64,000 bases of DNA from assembly GCA_016213505.1 (NCBI GenBank), contig JACRAF010000061.1:62001-126000 (forward strand), given 5' to 3'. A program made the translations under genes and the position numbers. Source of the DNA: Devosia nanyangense. GTDB taxonomy: Bacteria; Pseudomonadota; Alphaproteobacteria; Rhizobiales; Devosiaceae. Shown here piece by piece: positions 8,793 through 17,638 of this stretch. The notes beneath the pieces were generated by a model. It ran no database searches, was not told where the DNA came from, and saw nothing but the letters and a program-made list of their open reading frames with translations. Each line of letters begins with the position of its first letter. Position 1 is the stretch's first letter.

Positions 8793-9859
8793 TTGGCGGC
8801 GGCGACGCGCGGTGTGACATCCGGCCGTGGCCGCGGCAGCGGCACGTCGGTGACGATCTTGCCGAGGTCCGTCGCCACATAGACCGGGCCCTCGATCTTG
8901 TCGGTCAGATAGCTCGGCTGGCCTTTCAGCCCCATCGGGAATTCCGCCATGCGCTGCTTGACGTAGGCCTTGGCCTTCTTGCCGCAGATCTGCGGTCCCA
9001 TATCGGTCGGCGCGCCATCGAGATTCCTGAGGTCGACGACGGTCTTGCCGGTCGAGCTCAGCGCCCCCGACAACCCGCGCAGGAACAGCTGCGCCGTCAG
9101 CTCGTTGCGCTCGCGCACCGACGAGCCGCCCAGCACCACTGCCAGAAGCGAGCGGCCCTCGCGGTTGACGGTGGCAACGATGTTGAGCCCCGACTGACAG
9201 ATGTAGCCGGTCTTGAGACCTGTGGTGCCTGCGAAATGCTCGAGCAAGCCATTGCTGGTCTCGAGCGTGTGGGTGCCGAGCTTGACCGCCTGGGTCTGGA
9301 AGATCGGCATGTATTGCGGGTAGTCGCGCTGGATGTAGAGCCCGAGCATGGCGAGATCGCGCGCCGATGTGACCTGTCCGGCGTTCTTGAGGCCGTTGGA
9401 ATTGTAGTAGCGCGTCGCGGTGAGCCCCATGTCGGCCGCCATGCGGTTCATCTGGACGACGAAGGTCTTCTCGTCGCCGCCGATCGCCTCGGCAATGGCG
9501 ACGGCGATGTCGTTCGCCGACTTGACCAGCATGATGTAGAGCGCATCCCTCAGCGTGATCGAGGCGCCGACCTCGAGCCCGGATTTGGCCGGAGCCTGGT
9601 TCCAGGCGTGCTGGGACACCCTGATGGGGGTATCGAGGCTGATCCGCCCGTCCTTGATCGCGGCGAAGGCGAGATAGGCGGTCATCAGCTTGGTCAGCGA
9701 CGCCGGATGCCAGGGCTGGCCGGCGTCCTCGGCGTAGAGCACCTCGAGGCTGGTCGCATCGACCAGGAGCATCGGGATGGCCGAAGCGGGGCCGGCCGGA
9801 AAAGCAAGAAGCGCGAGGCAGAACAGCCACCTGCGGGCGAATCGCGCGACCTGCATCAA
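8789..9859 (-). CDS. D-alanyl-D-alanine carboxypeptidase (penicillin-binding, S11)
   Basis: Periplasmic serine peptidase that trims the terminal D-Ala of peptidoglycan stem peptides. A signal peptide (FARRWLFCLALLAFPAGPASA) precedes the three active-site motifs: SLTK at 54-57, SAN at 114-116 and KTG at 216-218. The length of 356 and the start, which gives a proper signal sequence, fit the DacA/DacF class. No C-terminal amphipathic anchor is obvious; the C-terminus ends PLPRPRPDVTPRVAAAN, as in several rhizobial enzymes. Confidence 0.92.
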   Translation of the reverse strand: MMQVARFARRWLFCLALLAFPAGPASAIPMLLVDATSLEVLYAEDAGQPWHPASLTKLMTAYLAFAAIKDGRISLDTPIRVSQHAWNQAPAKSGLEVGASITLRDALYIMLVKSANDIAVAIAEAIGGDEKTFVVQMNRMAADMGLTATRYYNSNGLKNAGQVTSARDLAMLGLYIQRDYPQYMPIFQTQAVKLGTHTLETSNGLLEHFAGTTGLKTGYICQSGLNIVATVNREGRSLLAVVLGGSSVRERNELTAQLFLRGLSGALSSTGKTVVDLRNLDGAPTDMGPQICGKKAKAYVKQRMAEFPMGLKGQPSYLTDKIEGPVYVATDLGKIVTDVPLPRPRPDVTPRVAAAN

Positions 9860-9961
9860 ATCCAGTCTCGGCCAAAATCTATCCGGGAGCTTCTAGCCCG
9901 ATACTGTGACCGCCTCAAGGAGAGGCGATGGCAGTCCTGGGGTTAGGAGTGCGAAAGCCAC

Positions 9962-12427
9962 TCACACCGGAAGCATCAGCGTCGTCGTCCGGCCGATTTG
10001 AGCACTCTGCGCGATGGCGGTGGCCGACGTGCCGACCATGATTGTGAACCCTCCCGGCTCGAGCAGCCAGTGTTTTGCCTCGACGCTGTAGAAGGCGAAA
10101 TCGCGGCCGCTGAGATCAAGCCGCAGCCGCCGCGGCTCGCCCGGGGACAGTTCGACCTTGGTGAACGCCTTGAGCTCCTTTTTCGGGCGCGGCACGGACG
10201 AGGCGTCGTCGCCGACATAGAGCTGCACCACCTCGCTGCCGGTACGCTCTCCCGTGTTGGTCACGGTGACCCAGACGGTAAGGTTGCCGTGCTTGTCGAA
10301 ATCGGCATCCTCGATAGCGAGGTCCGTGAGCGCGAAACTGGTGTAGCCCAGCCCGAAGCCGAACGGGAACATCGGCGCGATCCCCTGCCGGTCGTAATGC
10401 CGGTAGCCGATGAACACACCCTCCTCGTAACGCACCTTGCCATTGAGGCCGGGATAGACCTCACGGTCCTGCGACTGGGTTGGATTGTCGTTCCATTTGA
10501 CCGGAAAACTCTGCGGCAATCGCCCGCCCGGCTCGGCCGCGCCGGTGAGCACGTCGGTGATGGCATTGCCCGCCTCCTGGCCCGGATACCAGGCTTCGAG
10601 CACCGCGGCGACGTCGCTCAGCCACGGCATCTCGACCGGCCCGCCGGTCTGCAGCACCACCACGGTGCGCGGGTTGGCAGCGGCGACCGCGGCGATCAGC
10701 TCGTCCTGCCGGCCGGGCAGCTTGATGTCGAGCAGGTCACTGCCCTCGGTGTCCCACTCGCCGGTGCGGCCCACGCAGAGGATCGCAACATCGGCGGCCT
10801 TTGCGGCGGCGACCGCCTCGGCGATCGCGGCGTCGCCGAGGGGCCGGCCGATACCGAGACGGAAGGCCGAGAAGTCGAGCACGCGCGGCGGCTTCTTGGC
10901 GAATTCGAGCTCGACCCGATAGCTCCGGCCCGCCTCGAGATCGATGCTGCCGACCACTTCGTCGGAGCCTTCCTCGAAATAGGTTCGGCCTGCCTGCCAG
11001 TCGCTCCACGCATCGGCGACGAGCTGGCCGTCGATCTTCACCCGGGCGTAGCCGGCCGCGACGATACCGACCCGGTGTGCGCCGCTGGTCTCGGGCACAA
11101 ATTGCGTGGTGTAGCGCGCCGACCAGGCATCGGGATCGGTCCGGCCGCCGGTGACGTCGCCGAAGAGGAAGGCCTCACCAATCATGTGTATGTCGCGTTT
11201 CACCACCGCGCCGCTGAGATCGGACGAGTTGAAGAACTCGACCGCGTAGTCCCCGTCGAGCCGCGGCTCGAACCGGTGATTGGTCGCGCCAGGCGCAAAG
11301 CTCAGCCTATCCTCGCCGAACGCGGCCACCAGGCCCTGCCAGGGCGACACGGCATAGTGTGGATTGAGCTGGGCGCTGCCGCCGCCCATGATCTGAGCGA
11401 CCTTGGCGTTCGGGCCGATCACCGCGATCTTGCCCTGGGTTTTCGGGTCGAGCGGCAATAAACCATCGTTCTTGAGCAGCACCGCGCCTTCCGCGCCGGC
11501 GCGCCGGATCAGCGCCCGATGCTCCGGCCAGTCGTCGGCGTGCTCCTCGCCGGGCCGGTGGTCGTCGAGTGCGCCCGTCCGCTGCAGCAGCCGCAGCACG
11601 TTGAGGACGCGCTGGCGCACCGTGTCGGCGGTGACCTCGCCGGCCTCGACCGCGGCGATCAGCTTGGCGCCCCGATCGCGCGGCGGCCCCGGCATTTCGA
11701 TATCGAGCCCGGCATTGACCGTCGGCGCGGTCGAGTGCGAGCCGAACCAGTCCGACATCACGACACCAGTGTAGTGCCACTCGCGGCGAAGCACCTGCGA
11801 CAGCAGCCACGAATTCTCGCTGGTGAACAGGCCGTTGAGCCGATTGTAGGAACTCATGATGCCCCAGGTCCCGGCGACCTTCACGGCGTGTTCGAACGGC
11901 ACCAGGTAGACCTCGCGCAGCGTTCGCTCGTCGACCACCGAGTCGATGGTGGTGCGCTCGATCTCGGACTCGTTGCCGGCGAAATGCTTGATCGTCGCCG
12001 AGACGCCCTGCTCCTGGAGGCCCGCGATAAACGCGCCGGCAAGCTGCGCCGTCAGCACCGGGTCCTCGGAATAGCACTCGAAATTGCGGCCATTGGTCAC
12101 CGAGCGGTGGATGTTGACCGTCGGCGCCAGCGAGACATGGGCGCCTTTCGACTTGACCTCGTCGGCCAGCGCGCTGCCAATCCGCTTGACGAGGTCGACA
12201 TTCCAGCTTGCCCCCAGAGCGATGCCGACCGGAAAGGCCGCCGACTTGACGCCGCCGACCAGACTGCCGCCGCCGCGTGCCCCGTTCGGGCCATCGGTGA
12301 CGCGGAGCTTGCCGATGCCGAGCCGCTCGATGGCCGGCAGCGACCAGAAATCCTCGCCCGACAGCAGGCTCACCTGTTCGGCCAGCGTCATCTGCTCGAC
12401 GAGGTCGTGGATCCGGGTTTCGCTCAT
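9962..12427 (-). CDS. GH3 beta-glucosidase with PA14 insert
   Basis: Retaining beta-glucosidase of glycoside hydrolase family 3. In order: the TIM-barrel domain with KHFAGNE and the nucleophile in VVMSDWFGSHS (Asp226); the alpha/beta domain; a PA14 carbohydrate-binding insert at about 390-525 (FNSSDLSG through GYARVKIDGQLVADAW); and a C-terminal fibronectin-like domain (VTVTNTGERTGSEVVQLYVGD). No signal peptide is seen, so it probably cleaves imported oligosaccharides in the cytoplasm. The ATG at 12427 is preferred over an upstream in-frame ATG because GGAGG stands eight bases before it; this gives 821 residues. It diverges from the HxlR regulator. Confidence 0.92.
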   Translation of the reverse strand: MSETRIHDLVEQMTLAEQVSLLSGEDFWSLPAIERLGIGKLRVTDGPNGARGGGSLVGGVKSAAFPVGIALGASWNVDLVKRIGSALADEVKSKGAHVSLAPTVNIHRSVTNGRNFECYSEDPVLTAQLAGAFIAGLQEQGVSATIKHFAGNESEIERTTIDSVVDERTLREVYLVPFEHAVKVAGTWGIMSSYNRLNGLFTSENSWLLSQVLRREWHYTGVVMSDWFGSHSTAPTVNAGLDIEMPGPPRDRGAKLIAAVEAGEVTADTVRQRVLNVLRLLQRTGALDDHRPGEEHADDWPEHRALIRRAGAEGAVLLKNDGLLPLDPKTQGKIAVIGPNAKVAQIMGGGSAQLNPHYAVSPWQGLVAAFGEDRLSFAPGATNHRFEPRLDGDYAVEFFNSSDLSGAVVKRDIHMIGEAFLFGDVTGGRTDPDAWSARYTTQFVPETSGAHRVGIVAAGYARVKIDGQLVADAWSDWQAGRTYFEEGSDEVVGSIDLEAGRSYRVELEFAKKPPRVLDFSAFRLGIGRPLGDAAIAEAVAAAKAADVAILCVGRTGEWDTEGSDLLDIKLPGRQDELIAAVAAANPRTVVVLQTGGPVEMPWLSDVAAVLEAWYPGQEAGNAITDVLTGAAEPGGRLPQSFPVKWNDNPTQSQDREVYPGLNGKVRYEEGVFIGYRHYDRQGIAPMFPFGFGLGYTSFALTDLAIEDADFDKHGNLTVWVTVTNTGERTGSEVVQLYVGDDASSVPRPKKELKAFTKVELSPGEPRRLRLDLSGRDFAFYSVEAKHWLLEPGGFTIMVGTSATAIAQSAQIGRTTTLMLPV

Positions 12428-12534
12428 GGCTTGCCTCCGCTGCGCTGACCTGAACGACCATGTCGCGCGGGGCCCCGTCAACGCTCAGCGGCGTGCCTCA
12501 TGTCGCAATCGAGGCCAACTATCGATCTGAGCCC

Positions 12535-12563
12535 TAGGCACAGACAGTAACCCACGCTATATT
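12535..12563 (+). promoter_or_regulatory. Candidate promoter for the HxlR gene
   Basis: TAGGCA and TATATT are separated by 17 bases and stand 30 bases before the hxlR-type start, within the 165-base divergent gap next to the beta-glucosidase. The -10 box is good (5 of 6), the -35 box weak (4 of 6). Confidence 0.3.
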
Positions 12564-12592
12564 GGTGCCCAAACAATCAGGATCCGAGACAA

Positions 12593-13012
12593 ATGGCATT
12601 CCGAGCGGACGGCAATCAGGTTCAGGTCTGCGGCGCGATGGGCGACATCCTCAACCGTATCGGCGACAAATGGAGCGTGATGGTGGTGGGTCATCTGACC
12701 CGCAAGACCATGCGTTTCAACGAACTGCGCCATGCCATTGGCGGCATCAGCCAGCGCATGCTGACGCTGACGCTGCGCAATCTCGAGCGCGACGGGCTCG
12801 TGACGCGCACGGTATTTCCCGAGATCCCGCCGCGGGTCGAATACCAGCTGACCGAACTGGGCCGCACGCTCACCGGGCCGCTCGATACGCTCTGGAATTG
12901 GGCGGCCGAACACATGAATTCGGTGACGGAAGCGCGGACCAACTATGACCGTGCGCATGAGGCGATGACCGAGCCCAAGCCCGAAAGGCGCTACGCGGGA
13001 GCCGCCAACTGA
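12593..13012 (+). CDS. HxlR-family winged-helix transcriptional regulator
   Basis: MarR-like winged-helix regulator of the HxlR family. The typical order is present: CGAMGDILNRIGDKWSVMVVGHL, the helix-turn-helix region MRFNELRHAIGGISQRMLT, then LTLRNLERDGLVTRTVFPEIPPRVEYQLT wing. Cys13 occupies the position that senses electrophiles or oxidants in several HxlR proteins. Length 139 is normal. The downstream acetyltransferase overlaps its stop, so it may control that gene and the nearby MATE exporter; this is inference. Confidence 0.9.
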   Translation: MAFRADGNQVQVCGAMGDILNRIGDKWSVMVVGHLTRKTMRFNELRHAIGGISQRMLTLTLRNLERDGLVTRTVFPEIPPRVEYQLTELGRTLTGPLDTLWNWAAEHMNSVTEARTNYDRAHEAMTEPKPERRYAGAAN

Positions 13013-13800
13013 CGGAGCGCTTCGCCACCCGGCGCAGCCTCGCAGCCGATCTGCGGACTCTCGGTCTGATCGCGGGCGATGCTGTGCTGGTCCATGCCGG
13101 ACTGCGCTCGGTCGGCCCGATCGTGGGCGGGCCGGATGCGCTGATCGCGGCGCTGAGCGATGCCGTCGGCGCCCGCGGCAGCATCCTCGGCTATGCCGAC
13201 TGGCAGATCGAGGACGACCGGCTCGCCGACCCGGCGTTCCGCGACGACATCCCGCCCTTCGACCCCCCATCCTCGCGGGCGACGCGCGACAACGGGGCGT
13301 TCCCGGAACTGCTGCGGACGACGCCCGGCGCCCGGCGCAGCGCCAGTCCCGGTGCGTCGTGTGTGGCGCTCGGCGGACCGGCCGACTGGTTCGTCGCCGA
13401 CCACGCGCTCGACTACGGCTACGGGCCCCACTCGCCCTTCGGCAAGCTGGTCGAGGCCGGAGGCAAGGTGCTGATGCTCGGCGCGCCGCTCGACACCATG
13501 ACGCTGCTGCATCATGCCGAGCATCTGGCCGATATCCCCAACAAGCGGATCAAGCGCTACGAAACGCCGATCGTCGTCGACGGCAAGACCGTGTGGCGAT
13601 CGTTCGAGGAGTTCGACACCAGCCACGCCCCCGAGGGGCTGCCCGAGGACTACTTCGTTGCCCTGGTCGAAGACTTCCTCGCCACCGGACAAGGCACACG
13701 CGGCACCGTGGGCGCCGCGCCATCCGTTCTGGTCGCGGCCAAGGAGATTGTCCCCTTCGCGGTGAGCTGGCTCGAGCGTCGCTTCAGATCAGCTTCTTGA
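13009..13800 (+). CDS. Aminoglycoside 3-N-acetyltransferase (AAC(3))-family protein
   Basis: Acetyl-CoA-dependent N-acetyltransferase of the AAC(3) family; real substrate unknown. The core contains LVHAGLRSVGPIVGGPDALI, GAFPELLRTTPGARRSASP and the active-site block YGPHSPFGKL with the catalytic His. The first ATG/GTG/TTG in frame (GTG, 13084) would cut off the family N-terminus. The upstream codons TERFATRRSLAADLRTLGL match it well, so I start at a CTG that overlaps the HxlR stop (CTGA) with GGGAG eight bases before. This gives 263 residues, the usual size. It converges with the MATE gene, overlapping 17 bases. Confidence 0.75.
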   Translation: MTERFATRRSLAADLRTLGLIAGDAVLVHAGLRSVGPIVGGPDALIAALSDAVGARGSILGYADWQIEDDRLADPAFRDDIPPFDPPSSRATRDNGAFPELLRTTPGARRSASPGASCVALGGPADWFVADHALDYGYGPHSPFGKLVEAGGKVLMLGAPLDTMTLLHHAEHLADIPNKRIKRYETPIVVDGKTVWRSFEEFDTSHAPEGLPEDYFVALVEDFLATGQGTRGTVGAAPSVLVAAKEIVPFAVSWLERRFRSAS

Positions 13801-15139
13801 TCGGCTTGTTCCGCCAGAAGAACCAGTAGTATCCGGCCTGCAGCACCAGCATGATGGTGAAACTCGTCGCATAGGCTGTCCAGATGCCGTTGAGACCGAG
13901 CGGCGTCGTTGACAGATAGAGCGCCAGCGGCGTCTCGATCAGGAGGATCGTGCCGAGGTTCAGCAGCATCGGGATCATCACGTCGCCGGAAGCGCGCATC
14001 ACCCCCGAGAAAACCGAGCCCAGGCCGAACAGAACGACGCTCCACAACACGATGTGGAGCAGCGACTGGGTGATGACGATCACCTCCGGCGCGGTGATGA
14101 ACAGGCCCACCAGCCGTTCCGAGAAGACGTAGGCGATGAGCACGAACGTGCCGGTGATGACGAAATTCATCAAGAGCCCAGTGCGGGTGATCGCCGCCAG
14201 CTGATTGGCCTGCCCGGCGCCGATCGCCTGCGCTCCGAAGATCGAGGTGGCAATGGCGATCGACATCGCCGGAAACTGCACGTAGCTCAGCACCTGGTTG
14301 ACCGCGCCATAGGCGGCCGTGGCGTTCGAGCCGAAGCGATTGACGATACCGACGATGACGATCGCGGCGAGCGAGGAGACGATCATCTGCACGCCCGCCG
14401 GAATGCCGAGGCGGAGGATCGTCACGAGCAGATTGACGTTGATCTTCAGGTGCCGCAGCAGCGCCGCATCCGGCGCCAGCGGACTCCTGCGCGCCCGCAG
14501 ATAGAAAAAGAGGAAGATCAGGACGATCGTGAAGCCGACGATGAAGGCAACCGCCGCCGCATCGACGCCGATTCGGGGCAGACCGGCCCAGCCCAGGATC
14601 AGCGCCGGAGTGACCAAAAGACCGGCAAGGATCGACAGGATCAGCGAGATCAGCGGCGTCACCGTATCGCCGACACCGCGCAGCACCGACGTGACGATGA
14701 GGAAGATGAAGAACCCCGGCATGCCGATGAGCACGATGCGGCCATAGCTCGTCGCCGAGGCGATGATGTTGTCGGGCGCACCGAGCAGTTGCATCAGTCT
14801 CCCCGTAAAGAAGATGCCGATCGCCGCCACGACGAGGCCGAGAATGAACGACGCCGTCAGCGTCGTGCCCGCGACCTCCTTGACCTTCTCGATGTTCTTG
14901 GCGCCCCAAGCCTGGCCGATCAACACCGTCGAGCCCGAGGCGAGCCCGACGATGAACGAGATCAGGAGGATCATGATCGGGAAGAACACCGACACCGCGG
15001 CCAGCGCCTCTACCCCGATCAGCTGGCCGATATAGATGTTGTTGATGGTGCCCGAGAGCGCCTGCAGGATGTTTGCCAGCATCAGCGGCACGAGGAAAAC
15101 GAGGAACCTCTGCCAGAGCGGCCTGTGGGCATGCGTCAT
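13784..15139 (-). CDS. MATE-family multidrug exporter
   Basis: Twelve-helix inner-membrane antiporter of the MATE family, exporting cationic drugs or toxic metabolites in exchange for sodium or protons. The two MATE halves are visible as repeated patterns: FLVPLMLANILQALSGTINNIYIGQLIG with GQAWGAKNIEKV, and LRLGIPAGVQMIVSSLAAIV with GAQAIGAGQANQ. Length 451 is normal. AGGA stands seven bases before the ATG. It faces the AAC(3) gene, so the HxlR-acetyltransferase-exporter group looks like a small detoxification cluster. Confidence 0.92.
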   Translation of the reverse strand: MTHAHRPLWQRFLVFLVPLMLANILQALSGTINNIYIGQLIGVEALAAVSVFFPIMILLISFIVGLASGSTVLIGQAWGAKNIEKVKEVAGTTLTASFILGLVVAAIGIFFTGRLMQLLGAPDNIIASATSYGRIVLIGMPGFFIFLIVTSVLRGVGDTVTPLISLILSILAGLLVTPALILGWAGLPRIGVDAAAVAFIVGFTIVLIFLFFYLRARRSPLAPDAALLRHLKINVNLLVTILRLGIPAGVQMIVSSLAAIVIVGIVNRFGSNATAAYGAVNQVLSYVQFPAMSIAIATSIFGAQAIGAGQANQLAAITRTGLLMNFVITGTFVLIAYVFSERLVGLFITAPEVIVITQSLLHIVLWSVVLFGLGSVFSGVMRASGDVMIPMLLNLGTILLIETPLALYLSTTPLGLNGIWTAYATSFTIMLVLQAGYYWFFWRNKPIKKLI

Positions 15140-15273
15140 GTCGATGTCCTAGGGCGGGCGGCCGATTTGGTGCGTGGCCGTCTCTACCCCCGGCCCCCGG
15201 ATGCGTCAACCAAAGCACGGGACGCGCGCCCGGCCCGGCGCGTGCGAGGCGCGTGCAAGGAGAGTTCGACCGC

Positions 15274-15358
15274 TGGTGCCCCCGGTCGGACTCGAACCGA
15301 CAAGCCTTTCGGCGGAGGATTTTGAGTCCTCTGCGTCTACCAATTCCACCACAGGGGC
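15274..15358 (-). tRNA. tRNA-Leu (anticodon CAA)
   Basis: Class II tRNA with acceptor GCCCCTG/CGGGGGC, D arm GGTAGACGC, anticodon stem GAGGA/TCCTC around CTCAAAA (anticodon CAA), a long variable arm CGCCGAAAGGC and T arm with TTCGAGT. Discriminator A and encoded CCA. It reads TTG codons and is a useful standard for the odd Leu-like tRNA at 28414. Confidence 0.95.
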
Positions 15359-15521
15359 TGCCGTGGGCCAGCGGACTTAAGCAAATCCGCCGGGGGCGTC
15401 AACCAGCTCAGGTCAAGGAAGAGGCACTCCGCGGCCGTAAACTGCGACATCGCCGTTCCCCCGAAAGCTGATAGAACGCGTCATTGGGGCCTCGCATGGG
15501 CTGACGGCCGACGGGATCGAC

Positions 15522-16394
15522 ATGACAGGAAGAGTCAGGACCGGCATGGCCGGATGGGTGTTCGAGGATTGGCGCGGCGGCCAGTTCTATCCCGATGGTC
15601 TGAAGCAGAAGGACGAACTGAGCTACGCCAGCCGCCATGTCGGCGCGATCGAGATCAACGCGACGTTCTACTCCAACCAGAAGGCCGCGAGTTTTCTCAA
15701 CTGGAAGGGCCAGACCCCGCCCGATTTCATGTTTGCGGTGAAGGGCCATCAGCTCGTCACCCACATCAAGAAGCTGAAGGACGTCGAAGGCCCGCTCGCC
15801 AACTTCTTCGCGTCCGGCGTCCTCGCTCTGGGAGAGCGCCTTGGCCCCATCTGCTGGCAGTTGCCGGGCAACCTTGGCTTCAACCCGGAACGCATCGCGA
15901 GCTTTCTGGATCTCCTGCCACACGCGGCCAAGGACGCCGTGGCATTGGCCGAAAAGCACGACGAGCGCATCACGGCGCCGCATCTCGACGCCGCGGGCGT
16001 CGGCCCCGTGCGGCACGCCATCGAGGTCCGCCACAAGAGCTTCGCCGATCCGGCGTTCATCGCCATGCTGCGTGCAGCCAATGTCGCGCTCGTCGTCGCC
16101 GACACGGCGGACTGGCCGTATTTCGACCAGACCGCGGACTTCACCTATTGCCGCCTCCAGGGCGCGCCGGGGGGCGATCACTACGAGCCTCAAGAGCTCG
16201 ACGCGTGGGCGAAGCGGTTCGGGTCGCTCGCCGCCGGCAAGGGGATCGGCGACGGCGCCTTCGTCGTGCCGCCCGAGGGCGCCGAGCCGGAACGCGACGT
16301 GTTCGCCTTCTTCGTCTCGACCGACAAGCCGAACGCCCCGAGGAACGCGCTCGGCATCATTGACCGGCTGGGGCTCGAGCCTGCGGCCGATTGA
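15522..16394 (+). CDS. DUF72 family protein
   Basis: Cytosolic TIM-barrel-like protein of the DUF72 (YecE) family; biochemical role unknown, with nucleic-acid or metal linked functions suggested for relatives. Recognised by GMAGWVFEDWRGGQFYPDGL, AIEINATFYSNQKAASFLNWK, FMFAVKGHQLVTH and HAIEVRHKSFADPAF, and by the full length of 290 residues. The first ATG is kept since homologues have a dozen residues before GxxGW. It stands alone between tRNA-Leu and dsbB. Confidence 0.88.
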   Translation: MTGRVRTGMAGWVFEDWRGGQFYPDGLKQKDELSYASRHVGAIEINATFYSNQKAASFLNWKGQTPPDFMFAVKGHQLVTHIKKLKDVEGPLANFFASGVLALGERLGPICWQLPGNLGFNPERIASFLDLLPHAAKDAVALAEKHDERITAPHLDAAGVGPVRHAIEVRHKSFADPAFIAMLRAANVALVVADTADWPYFDQTADFTYCRLQGAPGGDHYEPQELDAWAKRFGSLAAGKGIGDGAFVVPPEGAEPERDVFAFFVSTDKPNAPRNALGIIDRLGLEPAAD

Positions 16395-16481
16395 GCCGGC
16401 GCGACCAAATGCGGCGGCTCACATCGCTGCGAGCAGCTTGATTTCGGCCAAGGATCGGCCCCATTCGGTCGTCAAAGGACC

Positions 16482-17027
16482 ATGAGTATCGCCATGACCA
16501 GCACCACGCTCACTTCTGCCGCGCCGCGCGCCCTGCCGATGGACAAAGTCCTCGTCGGCATCGCCTTCGTGCTGGCACTGGCGACCATCGCCGGCGCCTG
16601 GGGCAGCCAGCTCTTCGGCGGACTGGTGCCGTGCGAGCTCTGCCTCGAGCAGCGTTGGGCCTACTACGGGGGCCTGCCGGTCCTGGCGCTGGTGCTGATC
16701 CTGTGGAATCGCCTGCCGCTCGCCGTCTGGTACATCGGCATCGCCATCGCTGCCGCGGTTTTCGTCTGGTCGACCTACATGGGAGGCTATCACGCCGGCG
16801 TCGAATGGGGTTTTTGGCCCGGCCCGACCGCCTGCACCGGCACCGGCGGCGCCCTCAGCTTCAACGACCTCCAGGCCGGCTCGGTGGCGCGCAGCGTGCC
16901 GTGCGACGCGGTGCAGTTCCGCCTCTTCGGCATTTCGCTCGCCGGTTACAACGCGCTGATCTCGGCGGGAGTCGTCGTGCTGCTGCTGGCTTCGATGCTG
17001 GTGCAGAGCCGGCAGAAGCAGGGTTAG
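16482..17027 (+). CDS. dsbB: Disulfide bond formation protein DsbB
   Basis: Inner-membrane quinone reductase that re-oxidises periplasmic DsbA. Four membrane spans are visible; the first periplasmic loop has the CELC redox pair (Cys51, Cys54) followed by EQR, and the second has Cys118 and Cys141. Length 181 is normal. No dsbA is in the window. The stop overlaps the converging parE gene by four bases. Confidence 0.92.
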   Translation: MSIAMTSTTLTSAAPRALPMDKVLVGIAFVLALATIAGAWGSQLFGGLVPCELCLEQRWAYYGGLPVLALVLILWNRLPLAVWYIGIAIAAAVFVWSTYMGGYHAGVEWGFWPGPTACTGTGGALSFNDLQAGSVARSVPCDAVQFRLFGISLAGYNALISAGVVVLLLASMLVQSRQKQG

Positions 17028-17323
17028 TCGTTGGGGAAGAGCAAGCGCTGCTGGTGTCGCGCGCGGTGCAAGATGCGGTGCACATGAACGAATTCGCCGG
17101 CCGCTGAGAAGTAGATATTGTAACTCCCGGCTACGCGTCGCCGCACGCCCGTTCCTTCAAACACGATCGGATAGCGCAGAGCGCTGTCACCCAGTTCCAT
17201 CGCCGCAGTCTCCAGCCGGTCGATGAGATTGAGCGCGAGCCGGGGACTGTCCTGGGCCACGTAGGCGAGAATATCTTCCAAGTCCCGCCTTGCCTGGGCG
17301 GAGAGTACCGCCGCTCGGCTCAT
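17024..17323 (-). CDS. parE: ParE/RelE-superfamily toxin
   Basis: Toxin of a ParDE-type pair; ParE proteins poison DNA gyrase by family knowledge. The 99 residues show the fold landmarks AVLSAQARRDLEDILAYVAQ, the RLALNLIDRLETAAMELGD helix and the closing strands VRRRVAGSYNIYFSAAGEFVHVHRILHRAR. The start ATG overlaps the parD stop (ATGA), so the pair is translationally coupled with the antitoxin first. Confidence 0.88.
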   Translation of the reverse strand: MSRAAVLSAQARRDLEDILAYVAQDSPRLALNLIDRLETAAMELGDSALRYPIVFEGTGVRRRVAGSYNIYFSAAGEFVHVHRILHRARHQQRLLFPND

Positions 17324-17580
17324 TTCTGGTCATCAACCATCGCTTGGTACTTCGCTCGAAGCTCAGCAAAAACCTCTTCAGCCGGGAAAGTCCTGCCGGC
17401 ATCAATGTCGTCGATGCCCTTCTGAATCTCCCCCATGAGTTCCGCCAGCGCCGCCTCGCGTTCCTGCACCAGCCGGACGCCCTCCCGCAGCACCTCGCTC
17501 TTGGAGTTGTAACGGCCATTGGCGACGAGGTCGTTGACCACCGCTTCGAGTTTTTCGCCGAGTTCTGCGCTGATCGCCAT
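17320..17580 (-). CDS. parD: ParD-family antitoxin (ribbon-helix-helix)
   Basis: Antitoxin partner of parE. The N-terminus AISAELGEKLEAVVNDLVANGRYNSKSEVLREGVRLVQERE is the classic ParD ribbon-helix-helix DNA-binding domain. The C-terminal part (about 45-86) is acidic and would wrap the toxin. Length 86 is normal. An inverted repeat at 17605-17621, just upstream, is the likely autoregulatory site. Confidence 0.9.
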   Translation of the reverse strand: MAISAELGEKLEAVVNDLVANGRYNSKSEVLREGVRLVQEREAALAELMGEIQKGIDDIDAGRTFPAEEVFAELRAKYQAMVDDQK

Positions 17581-17604
17581 CTTGGGCCTCCATCACGGGA
17601 CAGC

Positions 17605-17621
17605 CCAATAGTAGTTATTGG
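17605..17621. promoter_or_regulatory. ParD operator candidate (inverted repeat)
   Basis: CCAATA and TATTGG form a perfect inverted repeat around GTAGT, 25 bases upstream of the parD start and in an AT-rich pocket of GC-rich DNA. Function is inferred from symmetry and position. Confidence 0.5.
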
Positions 17622-17638
17622 CGATCAAGAAATCCAGC

